From Oceanimonas sp052119705 (GTDB taxonomy: Bacteria; Pseudomonadota; Gammaproteobacteria; Enterobacterales; Aeromonadaceae): DNA of 64,000 nucleotides. The stretch spans positions 1 through 64,000 of the forward strand of contig NZ_JBGQOP010000007.1 of assembly GCF_052119705.1 (NCBI RefSeq). The letters run 5' to 3'. This document shows positions 16,366-25,395 of the stretch, one piece after another. The stretch's first letter is position 1. Each line of letters opens with the position of its first letter. Made by a program: the position numbers and the translations under genes. A model generated the notes under the pieces. It was not told the origin of the DNA, searched no databases, and worked only from the letters and a program-made list of their open reading frames with translations.

Positions 16366-17913
16366 ATGATGCCAGTAGTGGCTCTAGTGGGCCGCCCTAA
16401 CGTGGGCAAATCCACCTTATTTAACCGCTTAACCCGCACCCGAGATGCGCTTGTCGCCAACTTTCCCGGTTTAACCCGAGATCGCCAATATGGCCAAGCC
16501 AAGATTGGTGAGTTGGAATTTATTGTGGTTGATACCGGCGGTATCGATGGATCAGAAGAAGGCATAGAGCTAAAAATGGCTGCGCAATCATTGGCCGCTA
16601 TCGATGAAGCAGATGTAGTGCTATTTATGGTGGACGGTCGCGCGGGCTTAAGCTCCGCCGATGAAGCGCTGGCTGCGCATTTGCGTCGTTGCCAGAAGCG
16701 CACGCTTCTTGTGGTGAATAAAACCGACGGCATAGATCCCGATTCTGCGGTCAGTGAGTTTTATCAACTGGGTTTGGGTGAAGTGTACCCTATTGCGGCC
16801 AGCCAAGGCCGTGGCGTGCTCAGCCTGATTGAAATTGCCTTAGCGCCTCAGCTTGCAGAGCTGGCTGCTGAGCATGAGCAATTGGCGGCGGCCGCCGAGG
16901 CACAAGCGGAGCTAGAAGCTGAGTCTGGAGAAGACGCTGACGAGGAATTTGATTTCTCGGATCTCGATGAAGATCAAATTCAAGACTTGCTGGCGGTAAT
17001 GGATGAAGCCAACGAAGAAGAAGCCCAGCAGTTTGCCGACTTACCAATTAAACTTGCCATCGTCGGTCGCCCTAACGTGGGTAAATCCACGCTGACCAAC
17101 CGCATTTTAGGCGAAGAGCGGGTGGTGGTGTATGACCAACCCGGTACCACTCGTGATTCGGTTTATATTCCGATGCAGCGGGACGAGCAAGATTATATCT
17201 TAATCGATACCGCGGGTGTGCGTCGCCGTGGTCGCGTCAATGAAACCGTCGAAAAATTTTCGGTGATCAAAACCCTGAAAGCCATCGAAGATGCCAACGT
17301 AGTGCTGCTTATTTTGGATGCGCGCGAAGGTATTTCCGAACAAGACTTAAATTTGTTGGGCTTTGTGCTGAATGCGGGCCGCAGTATCGTATTAGCGGTC
17401 AATAAGTGGGACGGGCTAGAAAATGACGTGCGCGAAGAAGTTAAGCGCGAGCTGGATCGTCGCTTAGGTTTCATCGACTTTGCGCGCCTGCACTTTATTT
17501 CGGCCTTGCACGGTAGCGGCGTAGGTAACTTGTTTGATTCTGTGAAAGAGGCGTACACCTCGGCCACCAAGCGCGTCAATACCTCCATGCTGACCCGCAT
17601 CATGATGATGGCCCAAGATGATCACCAGCCGCCTTTGGTGAGTGGTCGCCGCGTGAAGTTGAAATATGCTCACGCCGGTGGTTATAACCCACCGCGCATT
17701 ATCGTGCATGGTAATCAGGTGAAAGCCTTACCTGAGTCTTATAAACGTTTCTTGATCAACTATTTCCGTCGTTCCTTACAAATTATGGGCACGCCAATTC
17801 GGGTTGAATTTAACGAAGGTGAAAACCCGTATGCAGGCATCAAGAACAAGTTGACGCCGAATCAGATGCGCAAACGTAAGCGTCTGATGAAGTTCAACAA
17901 GAAGAAAAAGTAA
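16366..17913 (+). CDS. der: Ribosome assembly GTPase Der (EngA)
   Basis: A GTPase with two tandem G domains needed for 50S assembly. GRPNVGKST appears at about residues 10-18 and again near 234. A C-terminal KH-like domain follows. Start choice: GGAG at 16353-16356 is well placed for ATG 16366 (MMPVVALVGRPNVGKST). A start at 16303 would add 21 residues absent from the family. The protein is 515 residues, longer than E. coli Der (490). Most of the surplus is a very acidic linker between the G domains (AEAQAELEAESGEDADEEF and on). Confidence 0.96.
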   Translation: MMPVVALVGRPNVGKSTLFNRLTRTRDALVANFPGLTRDRQYGQAKIGELEFIVVDTGGIDGSEEGIELKMAAQSLAAIDEADVVLFMVDGRAGLSSADEALAAHLRRCQKRTLLVVNKTDGIDPDSAVSEFYQLGLGEVYPIAASQGRGVLSLIEIALAPQLAELAAEHEQLAAAAEAQAELEAESGEDADEEFDFSDLDEDQIQDLLAVMDEANEEEAQQFADLPIKLAIVGRPNVGKSTLTNRILGEERVVVYDQPGTTRDSVYIPMQRDEQDYILIDTAGVRRRGRVNETVEKFSVIKTLKAIEDANVVLLILDAREGISEQDLNLLGFVLNAGRSIVLAVNKWDGLENDVREEVKRELDRRLGFIDFARLHFISALHGSGVGNLFDSVKEAYTSATKRVNTSMLTRIMMMAQDDHQPPLVSGRRVKLKYAHAGGYNPPRIIVHGNQVKALPESYKRFLINYFRRSLQIMGTPIRVEFNEGENPYAGIKNKLTPNQMRKRKRLMKFNKKKK

Positions 17914-17943
17914 GACGTGTCTTAAGAAAAAAGTTCCTAATAT

Positions 17944-17974
17944 AAAAACACCAGCTTAGCTGGTGTTTTTTTTT
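17944..17974 (+). terminator. Terminator of der
   Basis: AACACCAGCT and AGCTGGTGTT pair around a single base, with A-rich left and T-rich right flanks. It sits about 30 bases after the der stop. Confidence 0.9.
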
Positions 17975-18096
17975 GTAAAAACGCCAAATTCAATTGGTCT
18001 TCTTCTGCCCCTTACCCGCTCGGCGCTATATGCTTTTCATCGTCTAAGATTGAATAACTGGATAACTGGATAATTGGTATGGATGTGGAGGCACGC

Positions 18097-18537
18097 ATGT
18101 ATAAGTCATTACTGGTTGCGATTGATGGTTCTAAACAAAGTGAAAAAGCCCTGACTTTGGCCTGTCATTTGGCTCGGCAAGATAACGCCGAGCTGCACAT
18201 AGTTCATGCACCTGAGGTGCTACAGCACCCTGCCGTTATGATATGGGGCATAGGGGCGGTTTCATTAGGCGATAGCCCTGAGGATCTTGAAGCCACGGGC
18301 AATAAGATAGTAACGCGGGCGGTACAGGAGGCGAATGCCTTCGGAGTTACGAAAGTGCAGGCGCATGTCGTTCGGGGGGAGCCGGCGCGCGCTATTATTC
18401 GAGAAGCAGAGGTTCTGGGGGTTGATGTGATAGTGCTGGGGTGTCGAGGCTTGGGCAACCTAGAGGGAATGGCGATGGGCAGCATCTCGCATAAAGTTAG
18501 CCACAGTGCCAAGTGTGGCGTCATCACTGTTCGTTAA
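18097..18537 (+). CDS. Universal stress protein, UspA family
   Basis: A 146-residue single Usp domain protein of the ATP-binding type. The nucleotide motif G-2x-G-9x-G-S is complete (GCRGLGNLEGMAMGSIS), and the start MYKSLLVAIDGSKQSEKAL is typical. GGAGG at 18085-18089 supports ATG 18097 rather than the ATG 18 bases earlier. Such proteins respond to starvation and other stresses. The exact target is unknown, and it stands alone. Confidence 0.9.
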   Translation: MYKSLLVAIDGSKQSEKALTLACHLARQDNAELHIVHAPEVLQHPAVMIWGIGAVSLGDSPEDLEATGNKIVTRAVQEANAFGVTKVQAHVVRGEPARAIIREAEVLGVDVIVLGCRGLGNLEGMAMGSISHKVSHSAKCGVITVR

Positions 18538-18964
18538 TCAAAGAATCCGTTAATGGTGGGATATAACGCCGAGTATTGAAGGGCAATGTTCAATTTTCAA
18601 TGCTGAATATTGAATAAAGCGCTAAGTGCACGGGTACTTACCTCAGTACTTAAACCTGAGCGACAGGTGTTGAATGATCAATGTGATCTTGGCTACTCAA
18701 AAAGTAGGTGTTATTACGGCGCAGTATTTTGCGTCGTACTTTTTGCAGTAAAATATTGCGTCGTGAAGACCCGACGGTTTTACGCTGTTTTAACACACGG
18801 TTTTTTCGCTTTTGCATCCTAGGTCCTTATGTGACGGTAGCGTTGACTCAAGGTCAGCACTAGGTATGTGTAGTAAATCTCAGCAGTTACCTAAGGTAAA
18901 GTGACATTTTCATTACGACTCTTTATTACGCCATTTTATTGCAGATCTTGGTTATGACTCATGA
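18538..18964. other. 427-base spacer between uspA and mltF
   Basis: No gene is seen. It holds an inverted TTCAACATTGCC-type repeat (about 18583-18602, GGGCAATGTTCAATTTTCAA). It also holds a local pair of direct repeats, GCAGTATTTTGCGTCGT (18721-18737) and GCAGTAAAATATTGCGTCGT (18745-18764), with CAAAAAGTA / TACTTTTTG arms nearby. The genes on either side converge here, so the repeats lie at the 3' ends of both. Confidence 0.5.
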
Positions 18965-20425
18965 TTAAGACCTCGGCAGGGACGGATGGCTGGCCGGCTC
19001 TGTTTGTGCTTTTTGGCCAAGATCGGTTCGCGCGTTATCTTGCCACAACAGGCTTTGATAATACTGGCGAATATTATTTACAAATTGCTTAGTTTCACGG
19101 CCTCGCGCATAACCATAACGGGTTTGGTTGTACCACTTAGGTTGGTGCAACAGAGGCAAATTGGCTTTTACTTGTGCCCAAGCATCAGGATCTTGACCTA
19201 ATTGCTGGGTGAGACGCCGCACATCCAACACATGACCTAAGCCGATATTGTAAGCGGCTAACGCAAACCAAATACGCTCGGCATCCGGGATCGAGTCCGG
19301 CAAGCGGCTCATTAATGAGCTTAAGTATTGAGCGCCACCGCGAATACTTTGCTCTGCATTTAGCCGGTTAGTCACGCCGGTCAGCTTAGCCGTATCTTTG
19401 GTGAGCATCATCATACCCCGTACGCCGGTATAAGACTCGGCATTAGGATCCCAGTGGGATTCTTGATAGCTCATCGCTGCCAATAGTCGCCAATCCAACT
19501 TACCCGCATGGCGTTCAAATAGTGGCTGATAGCGGGGCAATAAGGTTTCGATACGGCTTAAGAAGGTGCGGGTATCCACGTAATTAAACTGCTGTATATG
19601 GCCAAAATATTTTTCATGTAAGCGCGCTAAGGTGCCACTCTGTGCTTGCTCAGCAAAAAAGTCCAACATGGCAGCCTGAGCACTGTCGTCCTCTCGCTTG
19701 CCCCACACCCACGCCACGGGCTGACGCTCACCTAAGGTAAAGGCGGCCTCAATATTTGGATAATAGCGCTGGGTTCTGGCCAGCAAGATATCCGACACTA
19801 AGGTGTAGTCGGCTTTGTCCTCGGCTACTTGGCGCAATAAATCCGCTTCGTCGGTATCAAACTGTGTTTCCCATCTTAGTTTGGGTAGTGGCTGTTGTTT
19901 TAATTGAGACTGATGCAATTGCGAATTATGCAATTGCGAATTATGCAATTGAAACAATAAGTCCGCTTGGCTGGAGCCGGCTAGCACCGAAATAGTGCCC
20001 TCAACTTGGCTCATATTTCGTGGCTTACGCTCACCCTTGCGATACACAAGGGTGTGCGAAATATGATAATAACTGGGGCTAAAGCGATAGTGCTCACGGC
20101 GCTGGGGAGTATTGGTGAGGCCGGCGGCCAACATATCCACTTGATTTGAGTCTAACAGCGCAAATAACTCACCTAAGTTATATGCGGGCACCATGGACAG
20201 CTCAACGCCCAGTGACGCGGCAAACTGACTCGCCAGCTCATAATCTAAGCCTTCTTGCTGGCCATCGCGCAAGAAGTAATATAGCGGATGATACAAGGTG
20301 CCCACCCGTAATTGCCCGCGGGCCTGAATGTCAGCAATTTGGTGGCCCTTGGTACTGGAGTCATCACAGCCTGCCGTTAGTAGCAGGCTGATAAAGAGCA
20401 GGGTAGATAATAATATGTGGCGCAA
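18965..20425 (-). CDS. mltF: Membrane-bound lytic murein transglycosylase F
   Basis: An outer-membrane lipoprotein that cleaves peptidoglycan glycan strands to 1,6-anhydro ends. An N-terminal solute-binding-protein-like domain (about 25-290) is followed by an SLT lysozyme-like domain with the catalytic glutamate in MSYQESHWDP and GVRGMMMLT. Start choice: TTG 20425 has GAGGAAC five bases upstream and gives a clean 19-residue lipoprotein signal ending LTAGC. In-frame ATG 20455 and GTG 20479 lack ribosome sites and would put acidic residues before the signal. A 15-bp tandem repeat (19914-19950) encodes LHNSQLHNSQLHQSQ in the regulatory domain, absent from E. coli MltF. Confidence 0.92.
   Translation of the reverse strand: MRHILLSTLLFISLLLTAGCDDSSTKGHQIADIQARGQLRVGTLYHPLYYFLRDGQQEGLDYELASQFAASLGVELSMVPAYNLGELFALLDSNQVDMLAAGLTNTPQRREHYRFSPSYYHISHTLVYRKGERKPRNMSQVEGTISVLAGSSQADLLFQLHNSQLHNSQLHQSQLKQQPLPKLRWETQFDTDEADLLRQVAEDKADYTLVSDILLARTQRYYPNIEAAFTLGERQPVAWVWGKREDDSAQAAMLDFFAEQAQSGTLARLHEKYFGHIQQFNYVDTRTFLSRIETLLPRYQPLFERHAGKLDWRLLAAMSYQESHWDPNAESYTGVRGMMMLTKDTAKLTGVTNRLNAEQSIRGGAQYLSSLMSRLPDSIPDAERIWFALAAYNIGLGHVLDVRRLTQQLGQDPDAWAQVKANLPLLHQPKWYNQTRYGYARGRETKQFVNNIRQYYQSLLWQDNARTDLGQKAQTEPASHPSLPRS
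19914..19950. repeat. 15-bp tandem repeat inside mltF
   Basis: TGCAATTGCGAATTA occurs twice in full and once in part. On the coding strand it encodes the repeated LHNSQ pentapeptide. The unit length is a multiple of three, so copy changes would keep the frame. Confidence 0.8.
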
Positions 20426-20550
20426 AAGCCGTTCCTCATCTTGCTTTAAGTGCATTTTATAACAGATGTAGCGGCGCACGTCAGGCTCAGAGCGCCCACC
20501 TTGGGCGTTAGAAACAGCAGTATCTGGATAAAATAGGGGTATAAAATGCA

Positions 20551-20610
20551 GGTAAGAGTGTAGGTAAGAGTGCAGGCAAGAGTGCAGGCAAGAGTGCGAG
20601 TAAGGGCAGC
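20551..20610. repeat. 12-bp tandem repeat between mltF and purL
   Basis: GGTAAGAGTGTA, GGTAAGAGTGCA, GGCAAGAGTGCA, GGCAAGAGTGCG and a decayed fifth unit follow each other. The array lies between the divergent mltF and purL genes, upstream of the purL promoter. Confidence 0.8.
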
Positions 20611-20670
20611 GAACAAGAGAGCGTTTTTTGCAGTCTACGGGGGTGTAATGCGTTGCCTTATAAATGAGCG

Positions 20671-20699
20671 TCGACAGAGCAGGGGGGGAAACCTATAAT
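20671..20699 (+). promoter_or_regulatory. Putative sigma-70 promoter of purL
   Basis: TCGACA (20671-20676, 5 of 6 to consensus) and TATAAT (20694-20699, perfect) are 17 bases apart. The spacer contains a run of seven G (20682-20688), so slippage would change the spacing. The start codon is 49 bases downstream. No convincing PurR box was seen. Confidence 0.8.
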
Positions 20700-20747
20700 A
20701 CCGCGACTTCTCATCCCCCCATTCACTCAGCTTTGAGAATTGCCACT

Positions 20748-23700
20748 ATGGAAATACTGCGCGGCTTACCCGCTTTGTCCGGTTTTAGAACCCAAGCCTT
20801 GGTTCGCCAAGCTCAGCAACTGGCCCTACCGCTGGCTGAGATTGAAACCGAATATGTACACTTTGTTGCCCTAAACGCCAACCTCGAGGCGGACACTCGC
20901 AACACCTTAATCGACTTACTCGACAGCCCAGCCCAAGGCATAGTGCCTGCAGCCGGCAGCCTGCTGGTTTTGGTTACCCCACGCCCTGGTACGCTTTCTC
21001 CTTGGTCGACTAAGGCTACCGACATTGCGCATAACTGCGGCCTGCACCAAGTGGCGCGCATAGAGCGCGGTATTTGTTACTACTTAAGCTTTACTCGTGC
21101 GCCTAACGCCCGCGAGCTAGCCGCCATTAAAGGCTTGTTGTTTGACCGCATGACAGAAGCCACCTTCGAGGCACTCGAAGACGCGGCTTGCTTGTTTGCT
21201 CAAGCAGAGCCAGCACCGATGAGCTCGGTGGACATTTTGGCCCAAGGTCGCAACGCCTTAGTAGAAGCTAATCTGCGTTTAGGCTTGGCCTTGGCCGAAG
21301 ATGAAATCGACTATTTGTTTGCGGGGTTTAGCGGTCTAGGCCGTAACCCCAACGACATAGAGCTGTACATGTTTGCCCAAGCAAACTCAGAGCACTGTCG
21401 TCATAAAATTTTTAACGCCGACTGGACCATAGACGGCGTCGAACAGCCTAAGTCGCTGTTTAAGATGATCAAAAACACCCATGAGTTGGTGCCAGATCAA
21501 GTGCTATCTGCTTATAAAGATAACGCCGCCGTGATGGAAGGCTCCAAAGCCGGCCGTTTCTTCGCCAAAGCTGAGTCTGGCGAATACGATTACCATCAAG
21601 AAGATATTCATATCTTGATGAAGGTCGAAACTCATAACCACCCCACGGCGATTGCGCCTTTCTCAGGTGCCGCCACCGGCTCTGGCGGTGAAATTCGTGA
21701 TGAAGGTGCCACCGGTCGCGGCTCTAAGCCGAAAGCCGGCTTAGTCGGATTTAGTGTTTCTAACCTGAAAATCCCTAACTACGCGCGCCCGTGGGAACAC
21801 GATTTTGGTAAGCCAGAGCGTATCGTTAGCGCCTTGGACATCATGATTGAAGGCCCGCTGGGTGGTGCCGCCTTTAATAACGAATTTGGTCGTCCGGCCT
21901 TATTAGGTTACTTCCGTACCTTCGAAGAAAAAGTCTCCAGCTTTAACGGCGAAGAAGTGCGCGGCTATCATAAGCCGATTATGTTAGCCGGTGGCTTAGG
22001 CAACATTCGCGCCGAGCACGTGCAAAAAGGCGACATCACAGTCGGTGCCAAGCTGATCGTATTAGGCGGCCCGGCCATGAACATTGGCTTGGGCGGCGGT
22101 GCGGCCTCGAGCATGGCATCTGGCGAGTCGTGTGAAAATCTGGATTTTGCCTCGGTGCAGCGTGAAAACCCAGAGATGGAACGCCGCTGTCAGGAAGTGA
22201 TCGACCGCTGCTGGGCCATGGGTGATAACAACCCGATTCAGTTTATTCATGACGTGGGCGCGGGCGGCTTGTCCAATGCCATGCCAGAGCTGGTGAACGA
22301 CGCTAATCGCGGCGGCCGTTTTGAGCTGCGCGATGTGCCCAACGATGAGCCGGGCATGAGCCCGCTGCAAATCTGGTGTAACGAATCCCAAGAGCGTTAC
22401 GTGATGTCGGTGGCTCCGGAGCGCTTGGCGGAGTTTGAAGCCATTTGTCGCCGTGAGCGCGCACCTTTTGCGGTGGTAGGTGAAGCCACCCATGAGCGCC
22501 ACTTAAGCTTGCACGACGAGCACTTCGATAATCAGCCCATCGATATGCCGCTGGATGTGTTATTAGGCAAGGCGCCTAAGATGCAGCGTGATGCGACGAC
22601 CGCACGCCATCACAGCCCAGCACTCGAATTAAGTAATATCAGCATCCAAGACGCCGCCGAGCGCGTGTTGACGCTGCCAACCGTGGCCGATAAGAGCTTC
22701 TTAATCACCATTGGCGACCGTACCGTGACCGGTCTGGTAGCACGCGACCAAATGGTTGGCCCTTGGCAGGTGCCGGTGGCCGACTGCGCCGTGACGGCTG
22801 CCAGTTACGACACCTACGCCGGTGAAGCCATGTCGCTGGGTGAGCGCGCTCCCGTGGCGCTGCTCGACTACGCCGCTTCGGCGCGCCTAGCGGTGGCAGA
22901 AGCCATTACCAATATTGCCGCCACCCAAATTGGCGAGCTGAAAAACATTAAACTGTCTGCCAACTGGATGTCTGCCGCCGGTCACCCGGGTGAAGACGCC
23001 GGTCTTTATGAAGCAGTCAAAGCGGTCGGTGAAGAGCTGTGCCCTGAGTTAGAGCTGACCATACCGGTCGGTAAAGACTCCATGTCGATGAAAACCAGCT
23101 GGACGGAAGCGGGCATCGATAAGACGGTCACCTCACCCTTGTCCTTGGTGATCACCGCCTTCGCTCGGGTCAGTGACGTGCGCAACACCATTACTCCTTG
23201 GCTGCGCACCGATTTGGGTGACACCAACCTTATCTTAATCGACTTAGGCAACGGCAAAAATCGCCTCGGTGCTTCAGCCTTGGCGCAGGTGTATCGCCAG
23301 CTTGGTGACACGCCGGCGGACTTGGATAATCCAGCCCAGCTGAAAAACTTCTTCTACGCCATCCAAACCTTGGTGGTCGATAAAAAGTTGCTGGCCTATC
23401 ACGACCGTGGCGACGGCGGCTTGTTTGCCACCTTGGCCGAAATGGCCTTTGCCGGCAATACCGGCCTCGATATCGAGCTGGACTCTTTAGGCGCCGATCA
23501 CTTAGCTACTTTGTTTAACGAAGAGTTAGGTGCGGTACTGCAAGTGCGTCAAGCAGACAGAGAAGCCGTGCTGACCTGCTTAGCCGGCCACGGTTTGGCG
23601 GCTTGCAGCCATGTGATTGGCAAGCCCAACGACGATCACCAAGTGCGCTTCGCCTTCGCAGGTAAAGAGCTGTATAGCGAGTCACGGATTGAGCTGCGCC

Positions 23701-24638
23701 GCTTCTGGTCAGAAACCAGCTATCAGATGCAAACCCTGCGTGATAACCCAGAGTCTGCCAAAGCCGAATTTGCCGCCCAGTTGGACGCGAATAACCCAGG
23801 CTTGTCGGTAAGTTTGAGCTTTGATCCTAAAAAGGACATAGCCGCGCCCTTTATCGCCAAAGGCGTACAGCCGCGGATGGCGATTTTGCGTGAGCAAGGG
23901 GTGAACTCCCACGTGGAAATGGCAGCAGCCTTTGACCGCGCCGGTTTTGCCGCCGTAGACGTACACATGAGCGACTTACAAAGTGGTCGCTACCGCTTAG
24001 ATGAGTTTGCCGGCCTAGTGGCTTGTGGTGGCTTCTCTTACGGTGATGTGTTGGGTGCCGGCGGTGGTTGGGCCAAGTCTGTGCTGTTTAACGAAGCCTT
24101 GCGCGCCCAGTTTGCCGCCTTCTTCGCCCGCCAAGACAGCATTGCGCTGGGTGTGTGTAACGGTTGTCAGATGTTGTCACGCCTACGCGACCTGATACCG
24201 GGTGCTGCGCACTGGCCGGATTTTGTACGCAACCAGTCTGAGCGCTTTGAAGCACGCTTTAGCTTGGTGGAAGTACAAGAATCCCCCAGCCTGTTCTTAT
24301 CCGGCATGGCGGGCTCACGCATGCCGATTGCGGTATCCCACGGTGAAGGTCGCATTCAAACCCTGAATGCGGACGTAAACGCCATCGAAGCCAGCGGCAC
24401 AGTGGCGCTGCGTTTTGTGGACAACCATGGCCAAAGCACACAGCAGTATCCGTTTAACCCTAACGGTTCGGCGAACGGTATTACCGGCTTAAGCAACATC
24501 GATGGCCGTGTGACCATCATGATGCCGCATCCGGAGCGGGTGTTCCGCACCGTAGCTAACTCTTGGCACCCCGATGAGTGGGCCGAGGACGGCGCTTGGA
24601 TGCGTATGTTCCGCAATGCCCGCAAGCACATTGGCTAA
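20748..24638 (+). CDS. purL: Phosphoribosylformylglycinamidine synthase PurL
   Basis: A 1296-residue fused synthetase that converts FGAR, glutamine and ATP to FGAM in purine synthesis. The order is an N-terminal PurS-like domain, two synthetase halves (HNHPTAIAPFSGAATGSGGE, PVGKDSMSMKT), and a C-terminal class I glutaminase. The glutaminase has GGFSYGDVLGAGGGWAKS, a nucleophile cysteine near residue 1135 (GVCNGCQML) and a His-Glu pair (MMPHPERVFR). ATG 20748 matches the E. coli start MEILRG and length (1295). An earlier in-frame start would add 28 residues upstream of the likely promoter and is rejected. purB lies at 56.7 kb. Confidence 0.97.
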   Translation: MEILRGLPALSGFRTQALVRQAQQLALPLAEIETEYVHFVALNANLEADTRNTLIDLLDSPAQGIVPAAGSLLVLVTPRPGTLSPWSTKATDIAHNCGLHQVARIERGICYYLSFTRAPNARELAAIKGLLFDRMTEATFEALEDAACLFAQAEPAPMSSVDILAQGRNALVEANLRLGLALAEDEIDYLFAGFSGLGRNPNDIELYMFAQANSEHCRHKIFNADWTIDGVEQPKSLFKMIKNTHELVPDQVLSAYKDNAAVMEGSKAGRFFAKAESGEYDYHQEDIHILMKVETHNHPTAIAPFSGAATGSGGEIRDEGATGRGSKPKAGLVGFSVSNLKIPNYARPWEHDFGKPERIVSALDIMIEGPLGGAAFNNEFGRPALLGYFRTFEEKVSSFNGEEVRGYHKPIMLAGGLGNIRAEHVQKGDITVGAKLIVLGGPAMNIGLGGGAASSMASGESCENLDFASVQRENPEMERRCQEVIDRCWAMGDNNPIQFIHDVGAGGLSNAMPELVNDANRGGRFELRDVPNDEPGMSPLQIWCNESQERYVMSVAPERLAEFEAICRRERAPFAVVGEATHERHLSLHDEHFDNQPIDMPLDVLLGKAPKMQRDATTARHHSPALELSNISIQDAAERVLTLPTVADKSFLITIGDRTVTGLVARDQMVGPWQVPVADCAVTAASYDTYAGEAMSLGERAPVALLDYAASARLAVAEAITNIAATQIGELKNIKLSANWMSAAGHPGEDAGLYEAVKAVGEELCPELELTIPVGKDSMSMKTSWTEAGIDKTVTSPLSLVITAFARVSDVRNTITPWLRTDLGDTNLILIDLGNGKNRLGASALAQVYRQLGDTPADLDNPAQLKNFFYAIQTLVVDKKLLAYHDRGDGGLFATLAEMAFAGNTGLDIELDSLGADHLATLFNEELGAVLQVRQADREAVLTCLAGHGLAACSHVIGKPNDDHQVRFAFAGKELYSESRIELRRFWSETSYQMQTLRDNPESAKAEFAAQLDANNPGLSVSLSFDPKKDIAAPFIAKGVQPRMAILREQGVNSHVEMAAAFDRAGFAAVDVHMSDLQSGRYRLDEFAGLVACGGFSYGDVLGAGGGWAKSVLFNEALRAQFAAFFARQDSIALGVCNGCQMLSRLRDLIPGAAHWPDFVRNQSERFEARFSLVEVQESPSLFLSGMAGSRMPIAVSHGEGRIQTLNADVNAIEASGTVALRFVDNHGQSTQQYPFNPNGSANGITGLSNIDGRVTIMMPHPERVFRTVANSWHPDEWAEDGAWMRMFRNARKHIG

Positions 24639-24673
24639 ACAGCACATAAGCTAGCTAAATAGCAATGAGTAAC

Positions 24674-24707
24674 AAAAAGCCCGCAACTAAGGTTGCGGGC
24701 TTTTTAT
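24674..24707 (+). terminator. Terminator of purL
   Basis: AAAAAGCCCGCAAC pairs with GTTGCGGGCTTTTT around a short loop. It probably serves both purL and the convergent DUF1439 gene. Confidence 0.9.
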
Positions 24708-24759
24708 TTGTGTTGATGTGATGCAAGCGCACTCAGAAGTGAAGCGCGCCCTTGCGCCA

Positions 24760-25305
24760 TTATTCGACGTTAAACAAGGAAACTTGGCCGGGTGTTATCT
24801 CAAGACTCAAGGGCTGACTTTTCAATTGTCGCTGTAATGGATCCTTATCATCTAACGTATACACCGGATATTGGGCTAAATAAGCGCTGAGAGCCTGCAA
24901 TAGCATCGGCAGCATAAACTGCGCTTGAGGCGAGCTATTACCCTCATTCAATTTGTAATTAAGCAGTTCAAATTCATCTAAAAACAGCGCCCCTTGCTTG
25001 TTATCGTAGCGAGGGCGCGCATTAAAATCGGCGTTGATATCCCAGTGATAGCGGGCTTGGCCTTGATTCATCGAGATCAAGGCCTGACCCAGTACCCGCG
25101 CCTTATCTGGCGTCTGTCGGCCTAATTCTACTTTTACGTCCTGCATCTTTACGTTAGCCGACAACCAAGAGCCCATTTTTAAGGGAAAATCTTTCCCTAA
25201 TTGGGCATGCAGACCTTCATTTAATTGCTGCTCGTTCAGGGTTAGCGCTTGTGCACAAGCCCAGCTACTGGTGGTAAGCGCCAGTAAAAACATTATAATT
25301 TTCAT
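24760..25305 (-). CDS. DUF1439 (YceB-like) periplasmic protein
   Basis: A 181-residue exported protein of the DUF1439 family, which includes the E. coli lipoprotein YceB. The function of the family is not known. It has an N-terminal signal (MKIIMFLLALTTSSWACAQA). The residues before the cysteine (SWAC) fit a lipobox poorly, so a cleaved signal is more likely than a lipid anchor. Conserved segments include LNEQQLNEGL, VELGRQTPDKARVLG and KQGALFLDEFELLN. GAAGGG upstream supports ATG 25305 over a start 16 codons earlier. It is divergent from cls. Confidence 0.8.
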   Translation of the reverse strand: MKIIMFLLALTTSSWACAQALTLNEQQLNEGLHAQLGKDFPLKMGSWLSANVKMQDVKVELGRQTPDKARVLGQALISMNQGQARYHWDINADFNARPRYDNKQGALFLDEFELLNYKLNEGNSSPQAQFMLPMLLQALSAYLAQYPVYTLDDKDPLQRQLKSQPLSLEITPGQVSLFNVE

Positions 25306-25395
25306 CTGTCTGTATCCCTTCCTCAATTTTTTGTACCTTAACCTTATTAGCAACCGCTAGTCTGCCTCGCGTCACTTTACAGGAGCAAGCCATTT

